Shown here one piece after another: positions 1 through 12,620 of a stretch of DNA of 64,000 nucleotides. The notes under the pieces were generated by a model, which ran no database searches, was not told the DNA's origin, and worked only from the letters and a program-made list of their open reading frames with translations. The stretch lies in the NCBI GenBank assembly GCA_021442155.1, contig CM038214.1, forward strand, positions 48,614,703 through 48,678,702, in the 5' to 3' direction. This DNA is from Cymbidium sinense. Taxonomy: Eukaryota; Streptophyta; Magnoliopsida; Asparagales; Orchidaceae. The position numbers and the translations under genes are program-made. Position 1 is the stretch's first letter, and each line of letters starts with the position of its first letter.

Positions 1-1315
1 AGTAATGGTCTGCCAACATTACCCTCTATCGGGTTTAGTATTTGGTTTGGTGTTTTGGCTACTGGCTGAATGGTCTTTTGGGTTTTTATCTTTAGAAAGC
101 TAACTATTATGGTTGGTTTTTTGACTGATCTTTTGTTATGTTGTTTGCTATGTGGCTAACCATATTACCTGTGCCTTTGTGGTATGGGTATATCTATTAT
201 TTCATTTCCCTCTTGGATCTTTTAGACTTGTGCAATTACTATTATGATCATGCTATTATCAAGGTGATTGTTAACATCTATATTGCTGACCCTGAATGGC
301 TCTTCTTTTTACGGGCTATTGTCCTGGCCAAGAGGTTTCATTTGGGTAGGGATATTTTTACTTATATGATGAATGGTTTTTTGGATTACTATGTCTAGCA
401 GGCTGAATATTGTGTTTGGATTCCTGCCTGGCCTTTTCTTCTGATGATTGCCATGTCGTTAACCTCATTATCTGTGGCTATAGCTATATGGATTTATCTA
501 TTGGTTCCATTTTACTCTTGGCTCTATTAGACATGTATATTTATTGTCAAGATCATGCTATTAATAAGGTGGATGTGGAAAAGATGTTTCATCTGGGTAG
601 GGATGTGATTAGCTATGCATTCTCTTGCTATGTTGGCATTTGTTGGTGATACTTATCTTATATGGGATTGGTGTCATCCCTTTACCATTTTGATCTATGT
701 TGCCTTCCTTTCAATAGTGTATGTGGCTATATTTTGGTATGCAGGTACTATAGATAAAATGATTTTCTTCCAATGGCTGTTCCCCCCCCCCAGTTTGTAG
801 GCTATGAAGGTTGGGATTATTTCACTCATTGTTTGGCTGGTAGTATCACTTGTGATGTAACCCTTCATTGGAAGTTTGGACGCTCATGTTTGCGGCTTCC
901 TCAATTTTGTGTGACTGAGCCTGAGCCTATTCCCACACACTACACTATAATTCTCTCATTTTATTCTGATTTTACTTTTAATTTTGAGTTATATCACTTT
1001 AATTGTGCTAACTCTTTCTTCTAGATGTTTGCAAATTCTGTGCTATTTTCTTGCATGTTCCTTCTCTTGTGGAGGCATAAGCTTCTCTCATCCTCAAGCT
1101 TTTTTGATGAAGGTGGTCCAATGGCTATTCTCTTTGATCATCTTATTTCTTTTGCTTTCCTATCTTTTTTGCTTTGTTTAGATTTTGTTTAGATAGGGGA
1201 TTTACTCTCTAGGCTGTTTGTAGCACTTTGAGCAGTAGATCTTGAGTTTATCCCCTCTGAAGGACCTTATAACCCATTTTTTATGGCAATAAAATTCCCT
1301 TATATGGGGTTCCCA
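1..1315 (+). mobile_element. LINE 3' end (3' UTR and poly(A)), 5' part outside window
   Basis: The last 120 bases or so (about 1185-1315) match the 3' end of the LINE at 32720-32845. Both contain TTTGAGCAG followed by an AGATCTT or AGTCTTTGAG stretch, then a segment ending in GGCAATAAAATTCCC or GGTAATAAAAATTCCC, then an A-rich tail. Upstream the sequence is T/G-rich like the 3' UTR of that LINE. Several short hydrophobic reading frames (138-800) arise from this composition and match no protein I know. The tail runs into CCCTAAA-type repeats. No reverse transcriptase or RNase H motif is seen in the part inside the window. Confidence 0.7.
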
Positions 1316-1565
1316 AAAAAAATTCCTAAAAAACTTAAACCCTAAACCTTAAACCTTAAACCCTAACCCTAAACCCTAAACCCTAAAAGCGTAAACCCTA
1401 AAATCGTTAACCCTAAACCCTAAATCTAAAACCCTAAACCCTAAAACCTAACCCTAAACCCTAAACCCTAAACATCAAATACTAGACCTAAACCTAAAGT
1501 AACTAAATAAATTAAAAAATAAAACTATACCCTAAAACCAAATAAACCTAAACCTAAACCCTAAG
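1316..1565 (+). repeat. Telomere-like (CCCTAAA)n block
   Basis: Many perfect or near-perfect CCCTAAA heptamers with CCTAAA variants, all with the C-rich strand on +. The block starts immediately after the A-rich LINE tail and ends at the fixed junction CCCTAAG/AATGGG of the first GRP fragment. Confidence 0.9.
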
Positions 1566-2044
1566 AATGGGAAAAACCTTCATGGCAGAACATCACCATC
1601 AACCAGCCTCAATCTAGATCTTATGGTGGAGGCGGAGGTGGCGGTTATCACAGTGGTGGTGGGGGATTTAGAGGTGCTAGTGGATATGGAGGTGGTGGTC
1701 GGAGAAGTGGTGGTTATGGTGTTGGGAGGAGCGACGAAGGTTACAACTGTGGTGGTGGCGGAGGGACAGATCCGGGATATGATGGTGGATCCCTCTACTG
1801 AAAAGGCCAGGGTGGTTTTGAACAGAACTGGAGAAATTGATAACGGTCGATCTGATCTGCTACTTATGGAACTGTGTCTTTATAATAGAAATAATTCTAC
1901 TTATCTAGGGTTTTTGATTTTCTCTACGTGTGCTCATTTTTTATATATGTCATCACTTGTGTTTTACAAAACTTGGTGTATTACATGGCTGATGAAATCG
2001 AAAAGAAAAAATGTTGAATCTTAATTTATTCTCTGTTAAAAAAA
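1566..2044 (+). pseudogene. GRP fragment copy A (glycine-rich RNA-binding protein, 3' end with poly(A))
   Basis: A 5'-truncated copy of the 3' part of a GRP7/8-type glycine-rich RNA-binding protein mRNA. In plants these are nuclear/cytoplasmic RNA chaperones with one RRM and a glycine-rich tail. The copy starts inside the last RRM strand (NGKNLHGR, then NITINQPQSR after a one-base loss), continues into a glycine-rich tail (GGGGGGGYHSGGGG, GYGGGGRRSGGYG, GYDGGSLY) and ends near 1830 with NWRN and a stop. Relative to copies B and C, TACTGA replaces a TAC-TCG (Tyr-Ser) codon pair and gives an early stop. A 3' UTR of about 200 bases ends in a short A-run at 2038-2044. It has no start codon, no complete RRM and frame breaks, so it is a retrotransposed or amplified fragment and not a gene. 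Confidence 0.85.
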
Positions 2045-4847
2045 CATATATATGAGAAACCTTAAACCATAAACTAGAACCCAATCCTTAAACCTAAAAG
2101 CTAAACCATAAACCCTAAACCCACCCCTAAAACCTAAACTCTAAACCCAAACCACCCACCCTAAACCTCAGACCTCCCTGACCCTACCCTAAACTGACCA
2201 AAGTAAACACTTAAACCTAAACTAAATAAAATATAATAAACTAAAATAAACATAACTAAAAAAAATAAAACCTAAAAATCATAAAATAAAACCTAAAACC
2301 TGACTAAGATAAAATAAAACATAAACGGACATTAAAAATAAAAAGAAACCTAAACCTAAAATAAAATAAAAATAAAACTCTAAAATAAACCAAAAAATAA
2401 AATAAAATAAAGATTAAAATAAATAAATTAAACTAAATAATAATAAAATAAATAAATAATAAATTCAGATAAATAAATAAACCTATTTCGGTTTGTTTAA
2501 AACCTTAAGCTGACCCTACTAAAGCTAAACCTAGGCTACACCTGACCCTAAATCCTAAACCCTAAACCCTAAACCCTAAAAACCTAAAAACATAAACTTA
2601 AACAAAATAAAACCTAAAAATAAAATATATAAAAAACACATAAACCTTAAAAAAATTAAAAAATAAAGAATAATAAAAACCTAAAATAAAACTTAGATCT
2701 AAAATTAAAAATAAAATAAACAAATAAAAAATAAACAAAAATAAAAAAAATTAAATCCTAAACTAAACTTATAAAATAAAATACACTAAAATAAAATACC
2801 TAAATAAAATAAAAACTAAAAGTATAACAATAAAATAAACCTAAACCTAAAAAAAAACCTAAAAATAAATAAAAAATAAAACGTGAACTTAAAAAAAACT
2901 TTACCTAAAATAAAAATAGAATAAATAAAATAAAATAAAGCTAAACCTAAACTAAAATAAACTAAACTAAAATAAATAAAACCTAAACCTAAACATAAAA
3001 AAAACTAAACCTAAACCTAAACCTAAATAAAATAAAATAAAATAAACTTAAACTACCTAAAAAATAAAATAAAACCTAAACCTGAAAATTAAAATTAAAA
3101 CTACACCTAAATAAAAATATAAATAAAACTCGCTAAAAATAAACTAAACCTAAACTAAACCTAAAAATTAACTAAAATAAAACCTAAACTAAAATAAATA
3201 AACTGGATTAATAACCTAAATAAAGATAAAATAAAATAAATAAACAAAAAATAAACTAAATAAACATAAACCTACCAGGTTCTTAATTAATCATACCCAA
3301 GATCCTAAATCTTAGGCAGCATGAAACTGAGCCACACAAACCTACACTGACCCACCACCACAACCCTAAACCCCACCAGGCCACCCTGGACCACTGGGCC
3401 CTAAACCTGACACTAAATGCTACCTAAAAAAATAAAGTAAGCTTAAACTTAAACCTAAACTAAATAAAATATAATAAACTAAAATAAAATAAAACCTAAA
3501 ACTAAAAAAATAAACCTAAAAAATAAAGTTAAAATAAAAACCTAAAACATAAACCATAAAAAATAAAATAAAAACATAAACTTGAACATAAAAATATAAA
3601 ATAAAACCTAAACCTAAAAATAAAATAAAAATAGAACTCAACTAAAAAATAAATCTCATCTTAAAAAATAAAATAAAATAAAATAAAAAGCCTAATGAAA
3701 ATAAATAAACTAAACTAAATAAAAATTAATAATAAAAATAAATAAAAATAATAAATAAAAACTCAAATAAAATAAATAAACCTAAACCAACCAGTTTACT
3801 TAATTAAAGAAAACATTAAACCCTAAGCTAACCCTAAACCCTAAAGCCTAAACAATGAACTCTAAACACTAAACCATAACCCTAAACCCTAAACCTTAAA
3901 CCCTAAACCTAAACCTAAAAGCATAAACCTAAACCAAATAAAACCTTAAAATATAATATATAAAAAACTAAACCTATAAAAATAAAAAATTAAAAATAAT
4001 GAAAACCTAATATAAAACCTAAATCTAAAACTAAAAATAAAATAAAATAAACAAATAAAATAAAAAATAAAAAAAATAAATCCAAAACTAAACTTATAAA
4101 AATAAAATAAACTTAAGAATAAAAAACCTAAATAAAATAAAAACTAAAAGTATAAAAGTAAAATAAACTTAAACTAAAACCTAAATAAATAAAATAAAAC
4201 TAAACCCTAAACTAAAAGACTAAACAATAAAATAAAATAAATAAAATAAATAAACTTAAACTAAACTAAAATAAATAAATAAACTAAACCTAAACTAAAA
4301 ATAAACCTAAACCCTAAAAAAAGATAAAATAAAACCTAAACTAAGCCTAAAATTAAAAATAAAATAAATAAACCTAAAATAAAATAAAACTCACTAAAAA
4401 TAAAACTAAACCTAAACCTAAACCTAAAAACTAAACTAAGATAAATATCAAATATACTAAAACAAAATAAAAAACTAAAAAAAATTAAAAATAAAATAAA
4501 TTAAATAAATAAAATAAACTATAAACCTTAACCTGGGTTAGCATTAAAATAATAATGGCAATCCTAAACATTGACCCTAAACCTACACTGACCACAAATG
4601 CTGACACCTAAACCCACAACAAACATCCACAAACCCTAAACCACCCTGACCCTACCCTAAACCCACACTAAACCTACAAATGAAACCTAAAGCTACATAA
4701 CCCACTAAACCCTAAACCTTAAACATGAAGCCCTAAACCTTAAAATATCATAAACCTTAAACCTCAAACCTAAACTAAACCAAAGTAACTAAATAAATTA
4801 AAAAATAAACCTTAACCCTTAAATAATAAACCAAAACCTAAAACCTG
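2045..4847 (+). repeat. Degenerate telomere-like / A-rich composite repeat
   Basis: CCCTAAA-rich parts (about 2060-2200, 2530-2590, 3830-3920, 4550-4760) alternate with CCTAAA hexamers and long AATAAA / TAAAATAAA spacers that hold almost no G on the + strand. Landmarks related to CCTACNGGTTTACTTAATT occur near 2480, 3271, 3787 and, weakly, 4530. No gene is seen. Confidence 0.9.
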
Positions 4848-5315
4848 AATTGGCAAAACCTTGATGGAAGGAACACCCCCTCTAGATGTCGGCGGTGGAG
4901 CGGAGGTGGTGGTTATCATAGTTGAGGTGGGGGATCTAGAGGTGCTGGTGGATATGGAGATGGTGGTCGGAGGAGTAGTGGTAATAGTGGCGAGAGGAGT
5001 GATAGAGGTTACAGTCATGGTGATGATGTAGAGAGAGATCGTGGATGTGATGGTGGATCCCGCTATTGGAGAGGCTGGGGTGGTTTTGATGGGAATTGGA
5101 GAAATTGAAGAACGGCCGATCTGATCTGCTGCTTATGGAACTATGTCTTGATAGTAGAGACAGTTATAATTATCTAAGGTTTTTGATTTACTCTATGCAT
5201 GCTCATTTTTTATGTTTGTCATCACATGTGTCCTAGAAAACTTGGTGTGTTACTTGGTTTATGAAATCAGAAAGAAGAAATTTTAAATTTGAATTTGTTC
5301 ATCATTAAAAAAAAA
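4848..5315 (+). pseudogene. GRP fragment copy B
   Basis: Same 5' breakpoint region and 3' UTR as the other GRP fragments. It begins with NWQNLDGRN-like codons, has lost much of the NITVNQAQSR segment, and continues with a glycine-rich tail (RGAGGYGDGGRRSSG, GERSDRGYSHG) and the diagnostic GRP C-terminus GSRYWRGWGGFDGNWRN followed by a TGA at 5106-5108. One in-frame TGA interrupts the tail near 4923. The 3' UTR contains AAAACTTGGTGTGTTACTTG and ends in an A-run at about 5307-5315, followed by telomere-like sequence. A minus-strand reading frame at 4812-5018 is a shadow of the glycine-rich repeat. Confidence 0.85.
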
Positions 5316-8300
5316 CCAAAAACTTTAAACCCTAAACTAAAACTTGAACCCTAAACCTAAAAGCTAAACCCTAAATCCTAAACCCTAAACCCTAAACCCT
5401 AAACCCAAAAACCTAAACTCCAAAACCTAAACCCTAAACCCTAAACCCTAATCCCAAAACCACTGGCTCAAAATTAGCCACTGAGCCAAAACTAAAATAA
5501 TGCAATCCTGACTAAACCTAAACTAAATAAAATAAAACTTAAAATAAACCTAAACCTAAACTAGAAAATAAAACCTAAAATAAACCTAAAATAAACCTAA
5601 AATGTAAAGCCTATAAAGATAAAACATAAACCTTAACATAAAATAAAAATAAATCCTAACCTAAAGATAAAGATAAAACTTGACTAAAATGACTAAACTA
5701 AACCTAGGCTTTAAAATAAAATATAATAAAACTTAACTAAAGATAAATATTAAACTAAATAAAAATGAAAATAAACATAAATATGAATTAAAAAAATAAA
5801 CTAAATAAACTAAACCAGTGGATTACTTAATTTTAAAGATCCTAAACCCAAGCTAACCTACCTTAAAGCCTAAACACTAGGCTCTAAACCACTAGCCCTA
5901 AACCCTAACCCTAAAACCCTGAAGCCTAAAAGAATAACTAAGAGATTAAAGGAAGAGCCTAAATAAAATAAAAAATAAAATAAAATAAAACCAAAACTAA
6001 AACCTAAGTCTAAACCTAAAAATAAAATAAAATAAACTAATAAAACTAAACTAAAATAAAATAAATAAAAACCTAACAATAAAAAACCTATATCAAATAA
6101 AAACTAAACATAAAATAAGAATAAAATAAAATCAAATAAAAATTAAATAAAAACCTAAACCTAAACAATAAACCCTAAAATAAAACCTATCAATAATTAA
6201 AAAGTATAATCTAAGCCCTAAACTAAAAAAAACCTAAACCAAAAAAAAAATCAACAATAACCTAAACTAAAATAAATTAATCTAAAGTAAATAAAACCTA
6301 AACCTAAACCTAAAATAAACTTAACCTAAACTAAATAAAATAAAATAAACTAAAAAATAAATGAATACTTAAACTGAAAAATAAAACATAAAAAAAACCT
6401 AAAATAAAAACCAAAAAACCTAAACCTAAAAAAATAAAAAAACTAAACCTAAACCTAAAAATAAAAATAAAACCTAAACCAAAAAAATAAAATAAAAATA
6501 AAACTAAACTAAAAAAATAAACATAAACCTAAACCTAAACCTAAAAAATAAACTAAAACAAAATCTTAAAATAAAATAAATAAACTAAACTGAATAAAAA
6601 TAAAAAATAAACCTAATTAAAAATATAAACTAAACGTAATAAAATAAATAAACCTAAACTTATCATTTTACTTAATTTTTTTAAAAAAAACCCTAAACCC
6701 AAAACCCAAAACCCTAAACACTAAATCCTAAACCCTAAACCCTAAACCCTAGAACTAACCCTAAACCCTAAACTCTAAACTCTAAATCCTAAACCCTAAA
6801 CCCTAAATTAACCCTAAACCTTAAACACTAAACCCTAAACTAACTTTAAACCCTAAACATTAAACCCTAAACCTTAAACCCTAAATCGTAAACCATAAAC
6901 CCTAACCTTAATGCTAATCCTAAACCTTAAACCCTAAACAACTAAACTAAACCTAAACACTAAAAAACCCCACACTACCTAAACCTAACCCTTACCCTCT
7001 AAACCCTCAAAACCTAAACTAAACTTAAACTAAACCCAAAAATAAAAATAAAAAAATAAATAAAATAAAAAAACCTCCATAAACTATGAAACTAAACCTA
7101 AACTCTAAACCCTAAACCCTAAACCTATAACCCTAAACCCTAAACCCTAAACACTAAACCCTAAACCCCAATCTTAATCCCTAAAACCCAAAACCCAAAA
7201 CTCTAAACCATAAACCTTAAACCCTAAACCCTAAACCCTAAACCCTAAACCCTAAACCCTAAATTCTATAACCCTAGATCATAAACCTTAAACCCCAAAC
7301 CCTAAACCCTAAACCATAAATCATAAAGCTTAAACCCTAAAAACCTAAACTAAATAAAACCTAAAAATAAAATAAATAAAGAAACCTAAACCAAATAAAA
7401 TAATAACATAAATTAAAACCTAAACCTAAACATAAATCTAAACCAAAATATAAAAATAAAATAAACTAAAAATAAACAAAAATTAAATAAATAAAAACCT
7501 AAACTAAACTAAAAAATAAAATAAACCTAAACATAAAAAACTTAAATAAAATAAAAACTAAACACAAAATAAAAAAATAAACCCAAAATAAAGTAAAATA
7601 AAAAATAAATAAAAACCTAAACCAAAAAATAAATCCTAAAAATAAAAAAATAAAACCTAAACCCTAAACTAAAAAAAGAACTAAACTTAAAATAATCAAA
7701 ATAAAATAAACATAAACCTAAACTAAAATAAATAAAACCTAAACTCTAAACCCTAAAACTAAACCCTAAACCCCTAAACCCTAAAAACCTAATTTCCTAA
7801 ACCTAAACTAAATAAAAACTAAAAATAAAATAAATAAAAAACTTAAACCAAAATAAAAAAATAAAAAATAAAAAATACATAAACTAAAATGTAAACCTAA
7901 ACCTAAACCTAAACCTAAAAAAAAATAAAAAACAAAAACTATACTAAAATAATACACAAAATCCTAAACCAAACTAAAAAAATATAATAAAATAGAAATT
8001 AAATAAAAACCTAAACCTAAAAAATAAACTAAAAAATAAATAAAAACTAAATCCTAAACCATAGAAAAAAAAAACCTAAACCTAAACTAAAATAAACTAA
8101 ACTAAAATTAATAAAACATAAACCTAAACCTAAAATAAAATAACCTTATACCTAAACTAAATAAAATAAAATAAATAAAAAATAAACCTAAACTAAAACT
8201 AAAAATAAAACCTAAAAATATACCTAAAATAAAAACCTAAAACCTAAACTTGAAAAAGGTAAAATAAAAACCTAAACTAAAACTTAAATATAAAAAATAA

Positions 8301-11050
8301 AATAAAAATGAAATTAAACTAAAAAAGTAAACATAAATCTAAACTTAAACCTCATAATTAAATTGAAACTAAAAACTTAAACAAAAATAAATAAACATAA
8401 AAAAATAAACTAAACAAAATGAAAATACAAAATCAACCTAAATAAAAATATAAAATAAACTAAATAAACCTAAACCTATCGATTTCTATGATTTAATAAC
8501 AAAACCTAAACCCAAAATCCTAAACCCTAAACACTAATACCTAAATAATAAACCCTAAACCTACAACCCAAAACCCAAAACCCTAAAAAGCCCTTAACCC
8601 TAAATCTTAAACCTTAAACGCTAAACCCTAAACTAACCTTCAACTTAAACCCTAAACCCACTCTACCCTAATCCTAACCACTAATCCCCCCCCTCCACTC
8701 CCACCTTAAACCAAACTAAACCCTAAACCTAAACCATAACCCAATCAACCTCTAAACTAACCTCAACCCTAAACTCAACCAAACCAAACCTAAAACTTAA
8801 AACCATAAAACCTAAACCCTAATCCTAAACCTTTAACCTTAAAACCCTAAACATTAACCCAAAACCTGAAAACTAACCATATGCCCTAAACCTACAACCC
8901 TAAACTAAAATAAAATAAAATAAAATCCTAAACTAAAACCTAAACCTAAACCTAAACTTAAATATAAAATAAAAGTAAAAATAAGAACTAAATTAAATTA
9001 AAAAAAGATAAAAACCTCAACTAAACTAAAAAATTAAAATAGACCTAAAAATAAAATACATAAATAAATTTAAAACTAAACATAAAATAAAAATAAAATA
9101 AACCTAAAATAAAATAAAATAAAAACTAAATAAAAACCTAAACCTCAAAAATAAACAAAAAAATAAAACCTAAAAATAAATAAAAAATAAAACTAAAACC
9201 CTAAAGTAAAAAAAAACTTAAACCTAAAATAAAGAAAATAAAATAAACCTAATCCTAAAATAAAATAGACTAAAATAAAATAAAAAATACCTAAACCTAA
9301 ACCTAAACTAAACTAAACCAAAAACCTAAACTAAATAAAATAAAATAAACTAAAAATAAACCTAAACTATACTAAAAAAACAAAATAAACCTAAGAATAA
9401 AAAACCTAAATAAAATAAAAAATTAAACCTAAAATAAAAATAAAATATACCTAAAATAAAATAAATTAAAAACTAAATAAAAACCTAAACCTAAAAAAAA
9501 ACCTAAAAATAAATAAAAAATAAAACCTAAACCTAAAATAAAAATAAAATAAACCAAAACCTATACTAAAATAAACTAAAATAAAATAAAAAAACTAAAC
9601 CTAAACATAAAATAAACTAAACCTAAACCTAAACCTAAACTAAATAAAATAAAATATACTAAAAATAAACCTAAACCTAAACTAAAAAATAAAACCTAAA
9701 ATAACCTAAAATAAAACCTAAAACCTAAACCTAAAAAGAAAAAAATAAAACTTAATCCTAAAAAAGAAAATACAAATAAAACTAAACTAAAAAATAAACG
9801 TAAACATAAACCTAAACTTAAACCTAAAAATAAAATAAAATGAAAAACCAAAACAAAATTAGATAAAGCTAAAAAATAAACTAAACTAAATAAAAATAAA
9901 AATAAACCTGAATCAAAACAAATAAATGAAATAAATTAAAATTAATAAAAAATAACTAAATAAACACAAACCTACTCGTTTGCTTAATTTTAAAAAATAA
10001 AAAATAAAAGAAATAAAAAAACCCTAATCCTAAACCCTAAACCCTAAAACTATCCATAAACCCTAAACTCTAAACCCTAAGCCTACAACCTAAACCCTAA
10101 AACCATTAAACCAAAAAACCTTAACCCTAAACCCTAATTCTGAAAACCCTAAACCCTAAACCCTAAAACTAAAAAACCCATAAACCCTAAACCCTAAACT
10201 AGCCCTAAACCTTAAACCTTAAACCCTAAACCCTAAACCCTAAACTAACCCTAAACCCTAAACCCTAAAACCCTAAACGCTAAACCCTAAACCCTAAAAA
10301 CATAAAGACATAAACCTAAACTAAATAAAACCTAAAAATAAAATAATTACAAAAACTTAAACCTAAATAAAATAAAAACCTAGAATAAAATGTAAACCTA
10401 AACCTAAAAATAAAATAAAAAACTAACTAACATAAAAAAATAAAAAAAATAAAAACCTAAATTAAATTAAAAGATAAAATAAACCTATGTATAAAAAACC
10501 TAAACAAAATAAAAACTAAATGTAAAATAAAAAATAAAATAAACCTAAAATAAACCTAAAATATAATAAATTATAAACTAAATAAAAACCTATACCTAAA
10601 AGGTAAACATAAAAATAAAACCTAAACCCTAAACTAAATAAAAACCTAAACTTAAAATAAAATAAAATAAAATAAACCTAAACCTAGAAAAAAAATTAAA
10701 CTAAACTAAAATAAATAGAACCTAAACCTAAACCCTAAACTAAATAAAATAAAATAAATTAAAAATAAACCTAGACCTAAATAAAAAAATAAAACCTAAA
10801 ATAAAAACCTAATACATAAACCTAAAAAAATAAAATAAAATCTTAAACTTAAAGATATAATAAAAAATTAAAACTAAACTTAATCCAAAAAAATAAATAA
10901 AAATAAAACAACTAAAGTAAAATAAAAAGCCTAGACTAAAATAAATAAACCTAAAATAAATAAACTAAATTAAATAAAAAATAAACATAAATAAAAATAA
11001 AAAATAAAAAAACTAAAATTAATAAAAAATAAACTAAATAAACTAATTAA
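5316..11050 (+). repeat. Degenerate telomere-like / A-rich composite repeat, 5.7 kb
   Basis: The longest uninterrupted matrix stretch. CCCTAAA-rich blocks lie near 5320-5460, 6690-6960, 7095-7330, 7740-7790, 8510-8900 and 10020-10300. They are separated by CCTAAA and AAATAAA spacers that are nearly free of G on the + strand. Landmark motifs (variants of CCTACNGGTTTACTTAATT) occur near 5811, 6655, 8475 and 9971. The minus-strand reading frame at 5870-6079 (Leu/Phe/Gly-rich) is an artefact of the repeat. No gene or RNA gene is seen. Confidence 0.9.
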
Positions 11051-11101
11051 ACAAAAGAAGAAATGTTGCAAATCTGAATTTGTTCTCTATCAAAAAAAAA
11101 A
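11051..11101 (+). pseudogene. GRP 3' UTR remnant
   Basis: Only the last 50 bases or so of the GRP fragment remain: AAAAGAAGAAATGTTG, AATCTGAATTTGTTCTCT and an A-run, followed by CCAAAAACC and telomere-like repeat as at the complete copies. The left junction (CTAATTAAACAAAAGAAG) is nearly the same as that of the remnant at 12037, so both descend from one deletion and a later tandem duplication. Confidence 0.75.
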
Positions 11102-12036
11102 CCAAAAACCTTAAATACTAAACTAAAATCTGAACCCTAAACCTAAAACCTAAACCCAAAACCCTAAATCATAAACCATAAAAATCCTAAACCCTAAACC
11201 CGAATCCCTAAACCCTAAAACATAATACGTAAACCCTAAACCCTAAATATCTTAAACCCAAAACCAGAAACCCTAAACCCTAAAACCTAGAACCCTAAAC
11301 CCTCAACCCTAAACACTAAAACCAAAACCCTAAACACTAAACCATAAACCCTAAACCTAAAAAATAAACCCTAAACCCCAAACCCTAAATGCTAAACCCT
11401 AATCCTATACTTTAAACTAATTAAAAACTAAAAATAAAATAAATAAAAAATCTAAACAAATTTAAAATAAGAAAATAAAATAAATTTAAAATATAAACTA
11501 AAACCTAAACCAAAACCTAGAAAGAAAATATAATAAAAAATAAAAATTTAACATAAATAAAATAAATAAAAAATAAAAATAAAATAAACAACATAAAAGG
11601 AACCTGAACCTAAACTAAAATAAATAAAACAAAAACCTAAACCAAACCCTAAACTAAATAAATTGAATTAAATAAAAAATAAACCTAAACCTAAATTAAA
11701 AGATAGAACCTAAAAATAAACTTAAAATTCAAACCTAAAACCTAAACCTAAAAAAATACAATAAAAACCTAAACCTAAACATAAAATAAAAAACAAAACT
11801 TAAACCAAAAAATAATATAAAAATAATACTCAATTAAAAAATATACCTAAACCTAAACCTAATCCAAAAAAATAAACAAAAATAAAATATGTAAACTAAA
11901 ATAAAAAAACTAGACTAAAATAAATAAACCTAAAATCAATAAACTAAACTAAATAGAAATAAAAAATAAACATAAATAAAATAAAAAAATAAAATAAACT
12001 AAAATAAATAAAAAATAAACTAAATAAACTAATTAA
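11102..12036 (+). repeat. Telomere-like / A-rich repeat, second unit of a ~985-bp tandem duplication
   Basis: CCCTAAA-rich to about 11410, then an A-rich spacer. The final 140 bases or so (11905-12045) closely match 10922-11059. The GRP remnants at 11051 and 12037 lie 986 bp apart, so 10.06-11.05 and 11.05-12.04 kb look like two units of a local duplication. Confidence 0.75.
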
Positions 12037-12086
12037 ATAAAAGAAGAAATGTTGTAAATCTGAATTTGTTCTCTATTAAAAAAACC
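12037..12086 (+). pseudogene. GRP 3' UTR remnant (second)
   Basis: Same truncated GRP 3' end as at 11051: AAAAGAAGAAATGTTG, AATCTGAATTTGTTCTCT and an A-run, then CCAAAATCC and telomere-like repeats. Confidence 0.75.
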
Positions 12087-12620
12087 AAAATCCTAAACAC
12101 TAAACTAAAACCTGAACCCTAAACCTAGAACTTAAACCCTAAACCCAAAACCCTAAACCCTAAAAACCTTAAATTTGGAACTCTAAACCCTAAACCCTAA
12201 ACAATAAACTTTAAAACCTAAACCCTAAACCCTAAACCCTAAACCCAAAACCCTAAACCCTAAACCACAAACCCTAAACCCTAAAATCCTAAAAGCCTTA
12301 ACCTAAACTATTTAAAACCTAAAAAAAAAATCTAGACCAAAATAAAATAATAAAATAAAATAAACTAAAAACATAAAGTAAAACCTAAACTTAATCCTAA
12401 ACCTATAGCTAAAAAGAAAATAGAATAAAAAATAAAAACTTAACTAAAATTAAATAAATAAAAACCTAAACTAAAGTAAAAAATAAAAAACCTAAATAAA
12501 ATAAAATTTCAACCTAAAATAAAAATAAAATTGACCTAAAATAAAATAAAATAAAACTTAATAAAACCTAAACCTAAATAATTAACCTAAAAATAAAACC
12601 AAAAAATAAATAAAAATAAA
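12087..12620 (+). repeat. Telomere-like block and A-rich spacer
   Basis: CCCTAAA heptamers (12110-12300) grade into an AATAAA spacer that ends abruptly at about 12620, where unique LINE-derived sequence with normal base use begins. Confidence 0.85.

Noticed and set aside
1623..2024. 133-codon Val/Gly-rich frame
   Set aside because: It is the glycine-rich tail of the GRP fragment read in the wrong frame (GTG codons instead of GGT), continued into the 3' UTR.
5870..6079. Leu/Phe-rich minus-strand frame
   Set aside because: Artefact of reading CCTAAA/AATAAA repeats backwards.
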